A stretch of 64,000 nt of DNA, taken from positions 62,001-126,000 of the forward strand of contig JADGNY010000001.1 of NCBI GenBank assembly GCA_017883235.1, read 5' to 3'. The notes under the pieces are model-generated. The model saw only the letters and a list, made by a program, of their open reading frames with translations, had not been told where the DNA came from and searched no databases. A program made the position numbers and the translations under genes. The DNA is from Thermoanaerobaculia bacterium (GTDB lineage: Bacteria > Acidobacteriota > Thermoanaerobaculia > Gp7-AA8). Below, in pieces: positions 1-9,500 of this stretch (its first letter is position 1; each line of letters opens with the position of its first letter).

Positions 1-1481
1 ACGGCGACGTCTCCGTCCCAAAGAAAATGACCATCGGCTACTTTCGGCAGGACATCGAAGAGATGTCGGGCCGGTCGGTCCTGGACGAAGCCATCGCCGG
101 CAGCGGCCGGCTCGGCGATCTCCATCACGAGCTCGAAGCGCTGCAGAACGCCATGTCCGATCCGGACCGGACCTATGAAAATAACGCTGAGATGGACGCG
201 ATCCTCGACCGCTTCGGACACGTCCAAGAGGACTACTCCCACCTCGGCGGTTACGAGCTCGAGGCCCGCGCCCGCGAGGTGCTGCATGGTCTCGGCTTCG
301 AAGACGACCGGATCGACGGCGACGCCGGCGCCCTCAGCGGCGGCTGGAAGATGCGCGTGGCCATGGCCAAGGTCCTCCTCGGCCGTCCGGACGTGTTGCT
401 GATGGACGAGCCGACCAACCATCTCGACATCGAATCGATCATCTGGCTCGAAGACTTTCTGAAGCGCTACGACGGCTCGCTGCTCATGACCTCACACGAC
501 CGCGAGTTCATGAACCGCGTGGTCACGAAGATCGTCGAGATCGATGAGGGCGACCTCGTCACCTACTCCGGCAACTTCGAGTTCTACGAACGGGAGCGCG
601 CCATCCGCGAGACGAACCGCGAAGCCGCGTACGCCCGCCAGCAGTCGATGCTGGCCAAGGAGCAGCGTTTCATCGACCGCTTTGCCGCACATGCGGCGAA
701 GGCCGCGCAGGTGCAGAGCCGGGTGAAGGCGCTCGATAAGATCGAGAAGCTCGAGCCGCCGAAGAAGCGGAAGACGATGAAGTTCGATTTCCGCAGACCT
801 TCCCGCTCCGGCGACGACGTGGCGGTGCTGAAAGGTGTTTCGAAGAAGTACGGACAGCGGACGATCTACGACGGCTTCGACTTCCTGGTCCGCCGCGGCG
901 AGCGCTGGTGCGTGATGGGAAAGAACGGCGCCGGCAAGTCCACCCTGCTGAAGATGGTCTCAGGCTCCCTGGAGCCCGACGGCGGAAGCGTCCGCCTCGG
1001 CGCGTCGCTGAAGATGGGCTACTTCTCGCAGCAGGCCTTCGACGTCCTCGATCCGAACCTCACCGTATGGGAACAGATCCAGAAGGACTTCCCACTCGAG
1101 TCGATCGGGACGCTGCGCAGTCTCCTCGGCGCGTTCCAGTTTTCCGGCGACGAGGTCGAGAAGAAGATCCGCTCCCTCTCCGGCGGCGAGCGCTCCCGAC
1201 TCGTACTGGCCCGGATGCTGCTCGATCCTCCGAACTTCCTCGTGCTCGACGAACCGACGAACCATCTCGATCTGGCGACGAAGGAGATGCTCGTCGAAGC
1301 GTTGAAAGACTTCGACGGGACGATGCTCTTCGTCTCGCACGACCGCATGTTCCTGCGCGGCCTCTCGAACCGCGTGCTCGAGCTCCCCGAGGAACGCGGC
1401 GCCGCGCCGCGCGTCTACGGCGGGTCGTACGTGGAGTATGTGAACGCCAGCGGCCACGAAGCGCCGGGCGTGCACGCGTAG
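1..1481 (+). CDS. ABC-F family ATPase (5' end outside window)
   Basis: This is a soluble tandem ABC ATPase of the ABC-F type (EttA/Uup/YheS-like). Known members act on the ribosome rather than in transport. The frame is open from base 3, so the gene begins upstream and the first Walker A is missing. Domain 1 retains its signature LSGGWKMR and Walker B LLMDEPTNHLD. A basic interdomain linker follows. Domain 2 is complete, with Walker A GKNGAGKST, signature LSGGERSR and LVLDEPTNHLD, and there are no membrane segments. The C-terminus is short after domain 2, so there is no Uup-type DNA-binding tail. Which ABC-F subfamily it belongs to cannot be decided from this fragment. Confidence 0.93.
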   Translation, partial: GDVSVPKKMTIGYFRQDIEEMSGRSVLDEAIAGSGRLGDLHHELEALQNAMSDPDRTYENNAEMDAILDRFGHVQEDYSHLGGYELEARAREVLHGLGFEDDRIDGDAGALSGGWKMRVAMAKVLLGRPDVLLMDEPTNHLDIESIIWLEDFLKRYDGSLLMTSHDREFMNRVVTKIVEIDEGDLVTYSGNFEFYERERAIRETNREAAYARQQSMLAKEQRFIDRFAAHAAKAAQVQSRVKALDKIEKLEPPKKRKTMKFDFRRPSRSGDDVAVLKGVSKKYGQRTIYDGFDFLVRRGERWCVMGKNGAGKSTLLKMVSGSLEPDGGSVRLGASLKMGYFSQQAFDVLDPNLTVWEQIQKDFPLESIGTLRSLLGAFQFSGDEVEKKIRSLSGGERSRLVLARMLLDPPNFLVLDEPTNHLDLATKEMLVEALKDFDGTMLFVSHDRMFLRGLSNRVLELPEERGAAPRVYGGSYVEYVNASGHEAPGVHA

Positions 1482-1515
1482 GGTTGCGTCGCGTTGTCGG
1501 TTGTCGGTTATCGGC

Positions 1516-1619
1516 CGGAGCGCTGGCGTCTCGCCGGCTGGCTCGGGGGCGTCTCGCCCCCGACCCGGCAAGACTCCATACATTTGCTGGTAACCCGGCG
1601 GCGAGACGCCAGCGCTCCG
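1516..1619. repeat. inverted-repeat element, 21-bp arms
   Basis: The 21-nt arm at 1516-1536 is exactly complementary to 1599-1619. An inner hairpin (1544-1550 with 1556-1562, 7-bp stem, loop gtctc) repeats the core cgtctcg. Just upstream, 1494-1514 has three heptads of the gttgtcg type. No coding potential is visible. It lies downstream of the ABC-F gene and could act as its terminator or be a dispersed repeat. Confidence 0.7.
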
Positions 1620-1630
1620 TTTGCTAGCCC

Positions 1631-1769
1631 GCATTTCTCACACTCTCACTCGAATCGTCGGCAGCCTGTTACTCGTCGAGAGCCTTCTCCCCCAGCGCTT
1701 TTCAGCTGGGGGAGAAGGACTCTCGACGAAAGGGCGTTGCAAGTGATTCAGACAGACTGTGAGAAATGC
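1631..1769. repeat. MITE-like palindromic element, complete copy
   Basis: The 139-bp element has perfect 12-bp terminal inverted repeats, GCATTTCTCACA at 1631-1642 and its complement at 1758-1769. A central hairpin at 1673-1729 has a 24-bp stem with a single bulge and an 8-nt loop. A second, truncated copy in the opposite orientation lies at 31134-31223, so it is dispersed. It carries no ORF and would need a transposase supplied elsewhere. Confidence 0.75.
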
Positions 1770-1772
1770 CGG

Positions 1773-2555
1773 TTAACGCGCCTCGATGTGAATCGATCCG
1801 TTCGTCGTGCGGAGATGCAGCTCCGGTCCGCCGCCGTTCAACGTGCCCCGCAGCTCGTGTTTGTTGTGCGACCCGGTCATGGTCACCGGCAGGTCGGTCT
1901 CGATCGAGCCGTTGGTATTCGCCGCGTCGATGCGCGCTCCCAAGGTACGGGGCAAACGGGCGTGAATCCCACCGTTCGTCGTCTCCAACCGAATGGCCCG
2001 TCCGGCGGTGACTGCGGTGAGCTCGGCTTCGATCGTGCCGTTCGTCGTTTCCGCATTGAGGTCGCCGGCGCAACGCGCCAGCGTGATGCGGCCGTTGGTC
2101 GTCTCGATCTTGTGCGAACCGCGCACGTCGCTCGCTTCAATCGAACCATTCGTGTTGTCGATCCGCAGATCCATCGTGCGCGGGACCATCACCTCGTAGG
2201 TGACCGTCATGTTCACGCTCGTGCCCGCGATCCACTCGAAGATGCCGTCGTTGTGCTTCGGGTACCTCGTGTCGATGGTCAGGCCGCCGTTCGGCTGGGA
2301 CAAGGCGATCGTGAGCGCCTTCATGGCGTCGCGCGCGGAATCGCCGTCACGGCTCTCGACGTGCTTGAGCGCATGAACGCGGATGCGGGGCTGATCCCAG
2401 GCCCGGACGGTGATGTGTCCGTTCGTGTTCGTCAGCGAGAAGACCGCCCCCGGGCGGACATCGAAGGTGCGGTCGAAGGCCTGATCGAGAGTGGTCGCGT
2501 TCGCGGCCGCGGCGAGGATGGCGAGGATGGCGGTGAGCAGGATGCGCTTGAACAT
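1773..2555 (-). CDS. exported DUF4097-family protein
   Basis: The 260-residue protein has an N-terminal signal peptide (MFKRILL then a hydrophobic run ending near ANA, about residues 1-21). The rest is built from repeated strands with the motif TTNGxI or NTNGxI, seen about eight times from residue 43 to the end. This is the beta-solenoid signature of DUF4097 (putative adhesin) proteins. No catalytic residues are evident. It is probably periplasmic or surface located. It is divergent from the M28 peptidase, with only 50 bp between their starts, and its stop lies 3 bp from the MITE-like repeat. The family has no firm function. Confidence 0.85.
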   Translation of the reverse strand: MFKRILLTAILAILAAAANATTLDQAFDRTFDVRPGAVFSLTNTNGHITVRAWDQPRIRVHALKHVESRDGDSARDAMKALTIALSQPNGGLTIDTRYPKHNDGIFEWIAGTSVNMTVTYEVMVPRTMDLRIDNTNGSIEASDVRGSHKIETTNGRITLARCAGDLNAETTNGTIEAELTAVTAGRAIRLETTNGGIHARLPRTLGARIDAANTNGSIETDLPVTMTGSHNKHELRGTLNGGGPELHLRTTNGSIHIEAR

Positions 2556-2592
2556 GTCTCGATGTACGCAACGGATGGCCGCGGGTTGCAGC

Positions 2593-2598
2593 TACAAT
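2593..2598 (+). promoter_or_regulatory. -10 element TACAAT, leaderless start
   Basis: TACAAT ends 7 nt before the GTG start of the M28 peptidase gene, so transcription should begin at or within a few bases of the start codon. No Shine-Dalgarno is present. No convincing -35 hexamer is seen 16-18 nt upstream. Confidence 0.5.
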
Positions 2599-2605
2599 CC
2601 CTCCC

Positions 2606-4813
2606 GTGAAACGCGGCGGCGCGACAGCGCTCCTGTTTGCCATGCTCGCCGCCATCCTCGGCGTGTTACTGCTGAGGATGCCCGGCCCCGCCCCGCTTCC
2701 GGAATCGGCGCCGCCATCGTCGTTCTCCGCCGCGCGCGCCATCGCCTTCGAGCGCGAGATCCTCGGCGGGGATGTGCCGCATCCTGTCGGCACCGCGGCT
2801 CACGATGCGGTCCGGGAGCGTCTGGCCGCGCGTTTCCGCGCACTTGGCTACGACGTCACCATCCAGCGATCCTTCGCCTGCAGCCCATTCGTCACCTGCG
2901 CGCCGGTGGCAAATGTCATCGCACGCGTCCCCGGCGATGCCCGGCCGGACGCGCTGGTTCTGGCAGCGCACTACGACTCCGTACCGGCCGGTCCCGGCGT
3001 CACCGACGACGGCATCGGCATCGCCGCGCTCGTGGAAACGGCCCGCGCGCTGCGCAATGAACACTTCCGCAACCCGATCGTCTATTTGATCACCGACGGG
3101 GAAGAGGTGGCGCTCCTCGGGGCGGAAGGCTTCGTCGCCGATCCGGCCTCACTGCGGGGGACCGCTGCCGTGATCAATGTCGAAGCGCGCGGCACAGACG
3201 GACCGAGCTTCCTCTTCGAGACCAGCCGCGGCAACGCCTGGATCGCCCGCGCGATCGCACGGTCGCTGCCGCGTCCCGCCACGAGCTCGTTCTACTACGA
3301 CATCTACGAGCTGCTGCCGAACGACACCGACCTCACGGTCTTCAAACGCGCCGGATTCGCCGGCATCGGTTTCGGCAACATCGGACGTCCGATCCATTAC
3401 CACACGCCGCTCGACAACTTCGCCAATGCCTCGCCGTCGACGCTGCAGCATCACGGCGATCACGTGCTGGCCATGGCCCGCGCGCTGGCAGCCACGAACC
3501 TCCGCCAGACGAGCGGCAACGCCGTCTGGTTCGACGTCCTCTCGTTCTTCGTCATCTCGTGGCCGCAATACTTTTCGCTCGGCCTCGCCATCGCCGGCGT
3601 CGTCGTTTTGCTCATCGCCGCCTTCAACCTGAAGACGCGGGCCCGCGCGATCACGATCGGCGTCGGCTCGTTCTTCCTGAGCCTGGTGGCCACGCTCCTG
3701 GTTGCGCTTGGCGGTAACCGGCTGTCGGGCCTGCGCGTCGGCGGCGCGGTGTGGGTCGCGCATCCCGGCCCGGCCATCGCCGTGGCCTGGTTCATCGGCG
3801 CGGTCGTCACGATCTTCGTCGCCCAGCGTCTCGTCGCGCGTGCCGGCGTCGATGGCCTCTTCCTCGGGCAGGCCCTCTGCTGGTCGGCCATCGCCGTGGC
3901 GCTGTCGATCGTGCTGCCGGGCGGAAGCTATCTGGCCCTCGTCCCGGCATTGGCGTGCGCCCTCTGCCTGATCTGGCGGGTGGGCGACGGTGTCGTTGCC
4001 GTCGTCTGCTCCTCCGCGGCCGCCATCGTGCTCTTCCCGCTCGGCCTGGCGCTGTACGACGCTCTCGGCCGTCCGATTCTGCCGTTCGTTGCGGTGCTGA
4101 TCGCTCTGGTGACGACGACATTCGCGCCGCTCCTGGCGAGCATGCCCGGCCTCCGCCGTCCGCTGAATGCATCGCTGGCCGCCGCGGCCATCGCCTGCAT
4201 CGCCATGGCGCTCATCGTTCCGGCACACGAAGCCAACTCACCGCGCCATATCAACCTCGAGTATACCGACGATGGCGTCGCCCCCCGCTGGCAGACGGAT
4301 GCGCTCCTTCCCGCGATTCAGCGCGCCGCGCATTTCAATCCGACGCCGCAGCCGGTCTACGAGTGGAGCGTGCCGCCGTTCCGCGCGCTCGTCGCTCCCG
4401 CACCACCCCTCGGACTGCCACCCGCGGAATTGAACATCGTCCGCGACGATCGAAGCGGCGGCCGGCACCTGACGCTCCACCTTCGCTCCGCCCGCAATGC
4501 ACCGCGTATCGGCTTCCTCTTCCGCGCGCCGTCATTCGCCGCGCTGCGCGTTAACGGCATCACCCCTCCACCCATGACCCGCCCCCGCGGTGGGCTCGCT
4601 CCGGGATGGCATCGCGTCAGTGTCCGAGGGGCGTCGGAAGCGACGGTCGAGATCGACCTGACACGGGATGAGCCGATTGACGCGGTAGTCGTCGACAGCT
4701 CCTACGGCCTCCCACCAGCCGGCGCCGCCCTCGCACACGCGCGCGACGCGTCCCTGGCGATCCCCGTTCAGGAAGGGGACCTCACGACGACGATGCGGCG
4801 GATGCGGCTGTAG
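2606..4813 (+). CDS. membrane-bound M28 family metallopeptidase
   Basis: The 735-residue protein has a GTG start. An N-terminal hydrophobic anchor (about residues 7-25) precedes an M28 aminopeptidase domain. The zinc site can be followed in order: HYDSVPAGPGVTDDG (His and bridging Asp), the DGEEVALLG Glu pair, NVEARGTDG, and a final His in HYHTPLDNF near residue 268. The next 200 or so residues form about eight hydrophobic membrane segments, followed by a soluble C-terminal region of about 190 residues. This layout matches bacterial homologues of ER aminopeptidase Fxna/ERMP1. It probably trims peptides on the outer face of the inner membrane; the substrate is unknown. Confidence 0.9.
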   Translation: MKRGGATALLFAMLAAILGVLLLRMPGPAPLPESAPPSSFSAARAIAFEREILGGDVPHPVGTAAHDAVRERLAARFRALGYDVTIQRSFACSPFVTCAPVANVIARVPGDARPDALVLAAHYDSVPAGPGVTDDGIGIAALVETARALRNEHFRNPIVYLITDGEEVALLGAEGFVADPASLRGTAAVINVEARGTDGPSFLFETSRGNAWIARAIARSLPRPATSSFYYDIYELLPNDTDLTVFKRAGFAGIGFGNIGRPIHYHTPLDNFANASPSTLQHHGDHVLAMARALAATNLRQTSGNAVWFDVLSFFVISWPQYFSLGLAIAGVVVLLIAAFNLKTRARAITIGVGSFFLSLVATLLVALGGNRLSGLRVGGAVWVAHPGPAIAVAWFIGAVVTIFVAQRLVARAGVDGLFLGQALCWSAIAVALSIVLPGGSYLALVPALACALCLIWRVGDGVVAVVCSSAAAIVLFPLGLALYDALGRPILPFVAVLIALVTTTFAPLLASMPGLRRPLNASLAAAAIACIAMALIVPAHEANSPRHINLEYTDDGVAPRWQTDALLPAIQRAAHFNPTPQPVYEWSVPPFRALVAPAPPLGLPPAELNIVRDDRSGGRHLTLHLRSARNAPRIGFLFRAPSFAALRVNGITPPPMTRPRGGLAPGWHRVSVRGASEATVEIDLTRDEPIDAVVVDSSYGLPPAGAALAHARDASLAIPVQEGDLTTTMRRMRL

Positions 4814-4845
4814 CCGTCAATTCAATACGCAAACCTTCATAAAAG

Positions 4846-4872
4846 CGAAGGCCCGCGCGAGGCGGGCCTTCG
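4846..4872. terminator. bidirectional intrinsic terminator
   Basis: An 11-bp perfect stem (4846-4856 with 4862-4872) encloses a 5-nt loop in the gap between the convergent M28 peptidase and rplQ genes. On the minus strand the stem is followed by gcttttat, giving a terminator for the 20-kb ribosomal array. On the plus strand the U-tract is poor. Confidence 0.8.
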
Positions 4873-4881
4873 GGGATCGGC

Positions 4882-5454
4882 TTACTTGCCGCTTTTCTTC
4901 TTGGTGGTTGTCTTCGGCTTCGCTTTGGCCTTGGCGGGCTCTTTCTTGGGTGCTGCCTTCTTCTTCGTGGCAGACTTCTTAGCCGGCTTCTTCGGCTCTT
5001 CATCGCCCTCTTCTTCTTCCGCCTTCGCCTTCGGCCTTACCTTCTTTGGAGCGGCTTTGGCCTTCTTTGCCGGAGCCTCTTCCTTCGCCTCAGTCTCGAG
5101 CTTGAAGTCGACGAACTCGAGAATGGCTACCTCGGCGGCGTCGCCGCGGCGAGGTCCGAGTTTGATGATGCGGGTGTAGCCACCGGGACGATCGGCGAAC
5201 CGCGGTCCCAGGATATCGAACAGCTTGGCGACCATGGTCTCGTCGACCACGCGCACGGCCTGCCGGCGATTGTGAACGCTGTCGGTACGGGCGAGGGTGA
5301 TGAGGCGCTCGATCTGCGGGCGCAGCTCCTTGGCCTTCGGCAGCGTGGTGATGATGCGTTCCTTGTCGATCAGGGAGGCAAGCTGGTTGCGGAAGAGCGC
5401 GTTGCGATGCGCGCTCGTGCGGCCCAGCTTGCGATTGACCATTCCGTGTCTCAT
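4882..5454 (-). CDS. rplQ: 50S ribosomal protein L17, extended tail
   Basis: L17 binds 23S rRNA in the large subunit. Residues 1-118 are a standard L17 core, beginning [12 protein letters not shown] and ending near [11 protein letters not shown] tail of about 70 residues rich in Lys, Ala and Glu ([24 protein letters not shown]) follows and has no fixed fold. It is the last gene of the alpha operon, 36 bp downstream of rpoA and followed by a strong terminator. Total length is 190 residues against roughly 120 for the usual family. Confidence 0.97.
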   Translation of the reverse strand: MRHGMVNRKLGRTSAHRNALFRNQLASLIDKERIITTLPKAKELRPQIERLITLARTDSVHNRRQAVRVVDETMVAKLFDILGPRFADRPGGYTRIIKLGPRRGDAAEVAILEFVDFKLETEAKEEAPAKKAKAAPKKVRPKAKAEEEEGDEEPKKPAKKSATKKKAAPKKEPAKAKAKPKTTTKKKSGK

Positions 5455-5490
5455 TGCGTTCCCCTCACTTTCCTCGTCCGGCGGAGATAA

Positions 5491-6474
5491 CTAGTCGCGC
5501 ATCTCGGCGCCGCGGGCGGCCTTGGTCATACCGAACGACAGACCGAGGGACGCGAGAACGTCCTTGATCTCATCGAGCGACTTGCGGCCGAAGTTCTTTG
5601 TCGACAGCATCTCCCGCTCGGTGCGCTGCACGAGATCGCCGAGCGTGCGGATGTTGGCGTTCTTGAGGCAGTTCGCGGAGCGGACGGAGAGGTCGAGCTC
5701 CTCGATCGGCTTGGTGAGCATCTCGGCCATGCGCGGATCGACTTCCGGCATCGACACGTCTTCCGCCTCTTCGCCGCGCGCTTCGAACTGGCTGAAGATG
5801 CGCAGGTGATCGCCGAGAAGGTCGGCGGCAAGGCCGACGGCTTCCTGAGGCGAGACGGCGCCATTGGTCCACACTTCGATGACGAGCTTGTCGTAGTCGG
5901 TCATCTGGCCGACGCGGGCTCCTTCGACGTGATAGTTCACGCGGCGGACCGGCGAATGGATCGAGTCGATGGGGATGTAACCGAGCGGCAGATCGCCATC
6001 GGAATTGCGGTCGGCCACCTGGTAGCCGCGGCCGCGCTTGAGACGCGCCTCGAGCTTGAGCGAGCCTTCCTTCGACAAGGTGGCGATGTGCGCCGACGGG
6101 TCGAGGATCTCGACGTCCGAATCACTCTCGAAGTCGGCGGCGGTGACGACACCCGGGCCCTTCTTCTCGAGATAAAGCGTCTTTGGACCCTCGCCATGCA
6201 TACGGTAGGGGACCTGTTTGAGGTTGAGGACGACGTCGGTCATATCTTCGACCACGCCGGTGAGCGACGAGAACTCGTGGAGCACGCCTTCGACGCGGAC
6301 GGCCGTAATCGCGGCACCTTCAATCGATGAAAGCAGCACACGACGGAGGGCATTGCCAATCGTCGTACCGAAGCCGCGCTCGAACGGCTGGGCGACGAAC
6401 CGGCCGTAGTTCGGCGTGAGAGTTTCGGCATCGTAATCGAGCTTTTTTGGTTTCTGGAAATCTGACCACAACAT
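5491..6474 (-). CDS. rpoA: RNA polymerase alpha subunit
   Basis: This 327-residue subunit has an N-terminal assembly domain ([21 protein letters not shown], about 20-40) and a C-terminal DNA-binding domain ([16 protein letters not shown] onwards, about 240-310). I chose the ATG at 6474 because the protein then begins [15 protein letters not shown], as in the family. The 24 codons upstream, in a longer open frame, read into a repeat hairpin and are not conserved. It lies between rpsD and rplQ, the usual alpha-operon order. Confidence 0.98.
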   Translation of the reverse strand: MLWSDFQKPKKLDYDAETLTPNYGRFVAQPFERGFGTTIGNALRRVLLSSIEGAAITAVRVEGVLHEFSSLTGVVEDMTDVVLNLKQVPYRMHGEGPKTLYLEKKGPGVVTAADFESDSDVEILDPSAHIATLSKEGSLKLEARLKRGRGYQVADRNSDGDLPLGYIPIDSIHSPVRRVNYHVEGARVGQMTDYDKLVIEVWTNGAVSPQEAVGLAADLLGDHLRIFSQFEARGEEAEDVSMPEVDPRMAEMLTKPIEELDLSVRSANCLKNANIRTLGDLVQRTEREMLSTKNFGRKSLDEIKDVLASLGLSFGMTKAARGAEMRD

Positions 6475-6496
6475 ATGAGCGGCCTCCTCATGTTCG

Positions 6497-6565
6497 CTGC
6501 TGGCTCCCAGCTCCTGGCTCTTAGAAGTGTGTCCCCTAAGAGCCAAGAGCTGAGAGCTAGGAGCT
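6497..6565. repeat. heptad-repeat hairpin between rpsD and rpoA
   Basis: The units follow a 7-nt period (gctggct, cccagct, cctggct, cttagaa). The core arm 6509-6524 pairs with 6536-6551 with one mismatch, and more complementary units follow to 6565. There is no U-tract, so it is more likely an RNA processing or stability element, or an inserted repeat, than a terminator. Confidence 0.7.
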
Positions 6566-6571
6566 GTTTTC

Positions 6572-7198
6572 TTACTTCGAGTAGAGTTCGACGATGAGCT
6601 GTTCCTGGATCGGCAGGCGGATGTCTTCGCGCTTCGGAAGATCGTTCACACGTCCGAGGAACTGATCGGGACTGAGCTCGAGCCACGACGGAATGCCGCG
6701 GCCGCTGGCCGTTTCGACGGCCTGGCGGATCTGGTCATTCTTGCGGCTCTTTTCGCGAACCTGGATGACATCCCCTTTACGACCCTGGTAGGACGGGATG
6801 TTGATTTTCCGGCCGTTCACTTCGATGTGGCCATGGCGCACGAGTTGGCGTGCCTGAGCCCGCGAAGCGGCGAATCCGAGGGAGTAGACGACGTTATCGA
6901 GCCGCAGCTCGAGCTGGCGGAGGAGATTGTCGCCGGTGATTCCGGTCTTGCCCGCGGCGCGCTGGAAGTAGAGCCGGAACTGGCGCTCGAGCAGGCCGTA
7001 GATGCGCTTGACCTTCTGTTTTTCGCGAAGCTGGATTCCGTAGCCGAGGACCTTGGAACGGCGGCGTCCGTGCTGGCCCGGCGCGTAGTTGCGGCGCTCG
7101 ATCGAGCACTTGTCCTTGAAACAGCGGTCCCCTTTCAGAAACAGCTTCATTCCCTCTCGCCGGCAGAGCCGGCAAACGGGATCCGAGTAACGAGCCAC
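6572..7198 (-). CDS. rpsD: 30S ribosomal protein S4
   Basis: S4 is a primary 16S rRNA binder that nucleates 30S assembly. The 208-residue protein starts [16 protein letters not shown]. Its zinc motif is visible as CxxC near residues 9-12 and CFKDKC near 26-31, the C+ form. The S4 RNA-binding domain ([25 protein letters not shown]) lies around residues 97-150. It sits in the alpha operon between rpsK and rpoA, and repeat hairpins occupy both flanking gaps. Confidence 0.98.
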   Translation of the reverse strand: MARYSDPVCRLCRREGMKLFLKGDRCFKDKCSIERRNYAPGQHGRRRSKVLGYGIQLREKQKVKRIYGLLERQFRLYFQRAAGKTGITGDNLLRQLELRLDNVVYSLGFAASRAQARQLVRHGHIEVNGRKINIPSYQGRKGDVIQVREKSRKNDQIRQAVETASGRGIPSWLELSPDQFLGRVNDLPKREDIRLPIQEQLIVELYSK

Positions 7199-7304
7199 TA
7201 TGCCTCCTGATGTTTCGCGCCCGCCCCACCATGGAACGTCGCGTGTACGACGGCTGCTGCGCGCCGTACGGAACTGGGGCCGGTGCTACGCGCACCGGAA
7301 AAAC

Positions 7305-7388
7305 GAGCTCTCAGCTCTTAGCTTCCAGCTCTTAGAAGGACCGATGCGCGTCGATTCCCCAAGAGCCGGCAGCTAAGAGCTAAGAGTC
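7305..7388. repeat. heptad-repeat hairpin between rpsK and rpsD
   Basis: Tandem 7-nt units of the cagctct/tagcttc type (7305-7334) face complementary units aagagct at 7361-7388 across a loop of about 26 nt. It is the same sequence flavour as the hairpin at 6497-6565. Confidence 0.7.
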
Positions 7389-7393
7389 AAAAA

Positions 7394-7807
7394 TCAGACT
7401 CTGCGTCTCTTCGGGGGCCTGCAGCCGTTGTGCGGGATCGGCGTGACGTCCTTGATCGACTTGATGTCGAGACCGGACGCGGCCAGGGCACGGATGGCGG
7501 ACTCACGTCCGGCGCCGGGTCCCTTGACCCTCACATCGACCGAGCGAACACCGTGCTCCTGCGCGAGCTGGGCGGCGTTCTGCGCCGCTACCTGCGCGGC
7601 GAACGGCGTCCCTTTCCGGGAACCCTTGAAGCCGATGCGGCCGGCACTCGACCACGACAGCGTGTTCCCCATCGGATCGGAGATGGCCACGATCGTGTTG
7701 TTGAACGACGCGTTGATTGCCGCCACGCCGTGCGGAATGCTCTTCCGCTCTTTCTTCTTCGTTCCCGCGCGGCGGGCTCCAGCTTTCGGTGCTCGTGCAG
7801 TTGCCAT
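7394..7807 (-). CDS. rpsK: 30S ribosomal protein S11
   Basis: S11 lines the 30S platform near the mRNA exit (E) site. The 137-residue protein has a short basic N-terminus followed by the family core ([18 protein letters not shown]) and ends [11 protein letters not shown]. Position between rpsM and rpsD is canonical. Confidence 0.98.
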   Translation of the reverse strand: MATARAPKAGARRAGTKKKERKSIPHGVAAINASFNNTIVAISDPMGNTLSWSSAGRIGFKGSRKGTPFAAQVAAQNAAQLAQEHGVRSVDVRVKGPGAGRESAIRALAASGLDIKSIKDVTPIPHNGCRPPKRRRV

Positions 7808-7847
7808 TGATTCTCTATCCTTCTAACAATTCATCATTCCGAAAACG

Positions 7848-7917
7848 GGAGCCGGGGATCGGGGGTCGGGCGTCGGAAATTCTGTCTCCGACACCCGACC
7901 CCCGACTCCCGACACCC
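7848..7917. repeat. heptad-repeat hairpin between rpsM and rpsK
   Basis: A run of gtcgggg-type 7-nt units (7848-7876) is followed by a short loop and complementary cccgact/cccgaca units up to 7917. It ends 8 bp from the rpsM stop. Confidence 0.75.
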
Positions 7918-7924
7918 ATGAGAA

Positions 7925-8308
7925 CTATTTCTTCGTTGCCTTCTTCTTGCCGGCGATGGCGCCCTTGCGGGGACCTTTACGGGTGCGGGCATTCGTGTGC
8001 GTCCGCTGGCCGCGTACCGGGAGACCGCGGCGATGACGCATGCCCCGGTAGCAGTTGATCTCCATCAGGCGCTTGATGTCGAGCCCGATGTCTTTGCGAA
8101 GATCGCCTTCGACCTTCCCCTCATCGGTGATGACCTGACGGATCTTGCGTACGTCATCCTCGGTGAGATCCTTGACGCGCGTGTCCGTGCCGACGGTCGC
8201 CTTCGTCAGGATGTCTTTCGAGCGCGACCGGCCGATGCCGTAGATATACGTCAGGCCGACTTCGACCCGCTTGTTCAGTGGAAGGTCCACACCTGCAATA
8301 CGTGCCAT
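7925..8308 (-). CDS. rpsM: 30S ribosomal protein S13
   Basis: S13 sits in the 30S head and contacts the P-site tRNA and the 50S subunit. The 127 residues begin [19 protein letters not shown], carry the helix-two-turn-helix region [12 protein letters not shown], and end in the basic tail with [14 protein letters not shown]. It follows rpmJ by 18 bp. Confidence 0.98.
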   Translation of the reverse strand: MARIAGVDLPLNKRVEVGLTYIYGIGRSRSKDILTKATVGTDTRVKDLTEDDVRKIRQVITDEGKVEGDLRKDIGLDIKRLMEINCYRGMRHRRGLPVRGQRTHTNARTRKGPRKGAIAGKKKATKK

Positions 8309-8326
8309 GGTTCCGTTAGCTCCTCG

Positions 8327-8440
8327 TTATCCCTGACGCTGCTTATGTTTCGGAATCTCGCAAATGATGCGAATCACGCCTTGACGGCGGACGACCTTGC
8401 ACTTCACACAAATCTTCTTGACCGATGAACGTACTTTCAT
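8327..8440 (-). CDS. rpmJ: 50S ribosomal protein L36
   Basis: This 37-codon gene was decoded by hand on the minus strand. The protein starts [19 protein letters not shown] and ends IPKHKQRQG before TAA. Zinc ligands C11, C14, C27 and H32 are all present, which is the zinc-binding form. It lies between infA and rpsM, as in most bacteria. Confidence 0.97.
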   Translation of the reverse strand: MKVRSSVKKICVKCKVVRRQGVIRIICEIPKHKQRQG

Positions 8441-8448
8441 GATTCAGC

Positions 8449-8667
8449 TCACTTATACCGATAGGTAATGCGACCTCTCGTCAGGTCGTACGGCGACAAT
8501 TCCACGAGGACTTTGTCTCCAGGAAGGATGCGGATGAAGTGTTTGCGCATTTTGCCGGAGATGTGCGCGAGCACCTTGTGCTTGTTCTCCAGCTCGACCT
8601 GGAACATCGCGTTCGGCAATGTCTCCAGGACGGTTCCGGTCACTTCAATCGCTTCTTCCTTTGACAT
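8449..8667 (-). CDS. infA: translation initiation factor IF-1
   Basis: IF-1 is a 72-residue OB-fold protein that blocks the ribosomal A site during initiation. Typical family stretches are visible, such as [32 protein letters not shown] and the end GRITYRYK. It starts 7 bp after the map stop and precedes rpmJ. Confidence 0.98.
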   Translation of the reverse strand: MSKEEAIEVTGTVLETLPNAMFQVELENKHKVLAHISGKMRKHFIRILPGDKVLVELSPYDLTRGRITYRYK

Positions 8668-8674
8668 GTTCCTC

Positions 8675-9499
8675 CTACTTCCCCAGCACTAGCGGACCGT
8701 CGGCCGTGATCGCAATCGAATGTTCGAAATGCGCGGCCAGCGTTCCGTCGATCGTCCGGGCCGTCCAACGGTCGTTGTCGGTCCGTACGTCTTCAATGAC
8801 TCCATCCCTGCCTACCCGTTCGATCCGGGAGCGAAGCTTCGATCCGATCTCGCAAAGCATCGGCTCGACCGCCAGGACCATTCCCGCCCGCAGCTCCAGA
8901 CCACGGCCGCGGCGGCCGTAGTTGTAGACCTGAGGATCTTCGTGCATGCGCCGCCCGATGCCGTGTCCGACGAAGTTCCGGATGACATGGAACCCGTGCT
9001 GTTCGGCATGCTCCTGAACCGCGGCACCGATATCGCCGAGGTGCCTGCCGGGACGCATCTCATCGATGGCCAGATCGAGACATTCGCGAGTCGTGTCGAT
9101 CAGCTCCTGCGCCCGGGGGGTGACTTTGCCCACCGCCACGGTGATGGCGCCGTCGCCGACGAAACCGTCGAGGATCGAACCGAAATCGAGGCCGACGATG
9201 TCGCCCTCCTCCATCCGGGCGCGGCTCGGAATGCCGTGAACGATCACGTCATTGACCGAGGCGCACACGACGGCCGGGTACGGCGGCAATCCCATCGGAG
9301 CGTAGCCTTTGAACGGCGACTTCGCGCCACGCTTGGCCAGCTCTTCTTCGGCCATGGCATTGAGCTGCGCCGTCGTGGCCCCGGGCTTGATCATCGAGCG
9401 CATCATCTCGAGGATCTCGAGAACGATGCGATTGGCCCGATCCATCACCGCGATTTCCTCGCGGTTCTTGAGAATCGGACCTTTCATTCGATCGAGCAT
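8675..9499 (-). CDS. map: methionine aminopeptidase type I
   Basis: This enzyme removes the initiator Met from nascent proteins. The 274-residue pita-bread fold has the five metal ligands in order: Asp in GLDFGSI, Asp in GDGAITV, His in [12 protein letters not shown], Glu in LAVEPML, and Glu of the terminal-domain segment near [21 protein letters not shown]. The start could also be the Met five codons later. It is 1 bp from the adk stop and in the usual secY-adk-map-infA order. Confidence 0.96.
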   Translation of the reverse strand: MLDRMKGPILKNREEIAVMDRANRIVLEILEMMRSMIKPGATTAQLNAMAEEELAKRGAKSPFKGYAPMGLPPYPAVVCASVNDVIVHGIPSRARMEEGDIVGLDFGSILDGFVGDGAITVAVGKVTPRAQELIDTTRECLDLAIDEMRPGRHLGDIGAAVQEHAEQHGFHVIRNFVGHGIGRRMHEDPQVYNYGRRGRGLELRAGMVLAVEPMLCEIGSKLRSRIERVGRDGVIEDVRTDNDRWTARTIDGTLAAHFEHSIAITADGPLVLGK

Positions 9500-9500
9500 G

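Noticed and set aside
1494-2609. 371-codon plus-strand ORF opposite the DUF4097 gene
   Set aside because: It runs through two palindromic repeats and is the GC-rich shadow of a gene with clear signal peptide and family motifs on the other strand.
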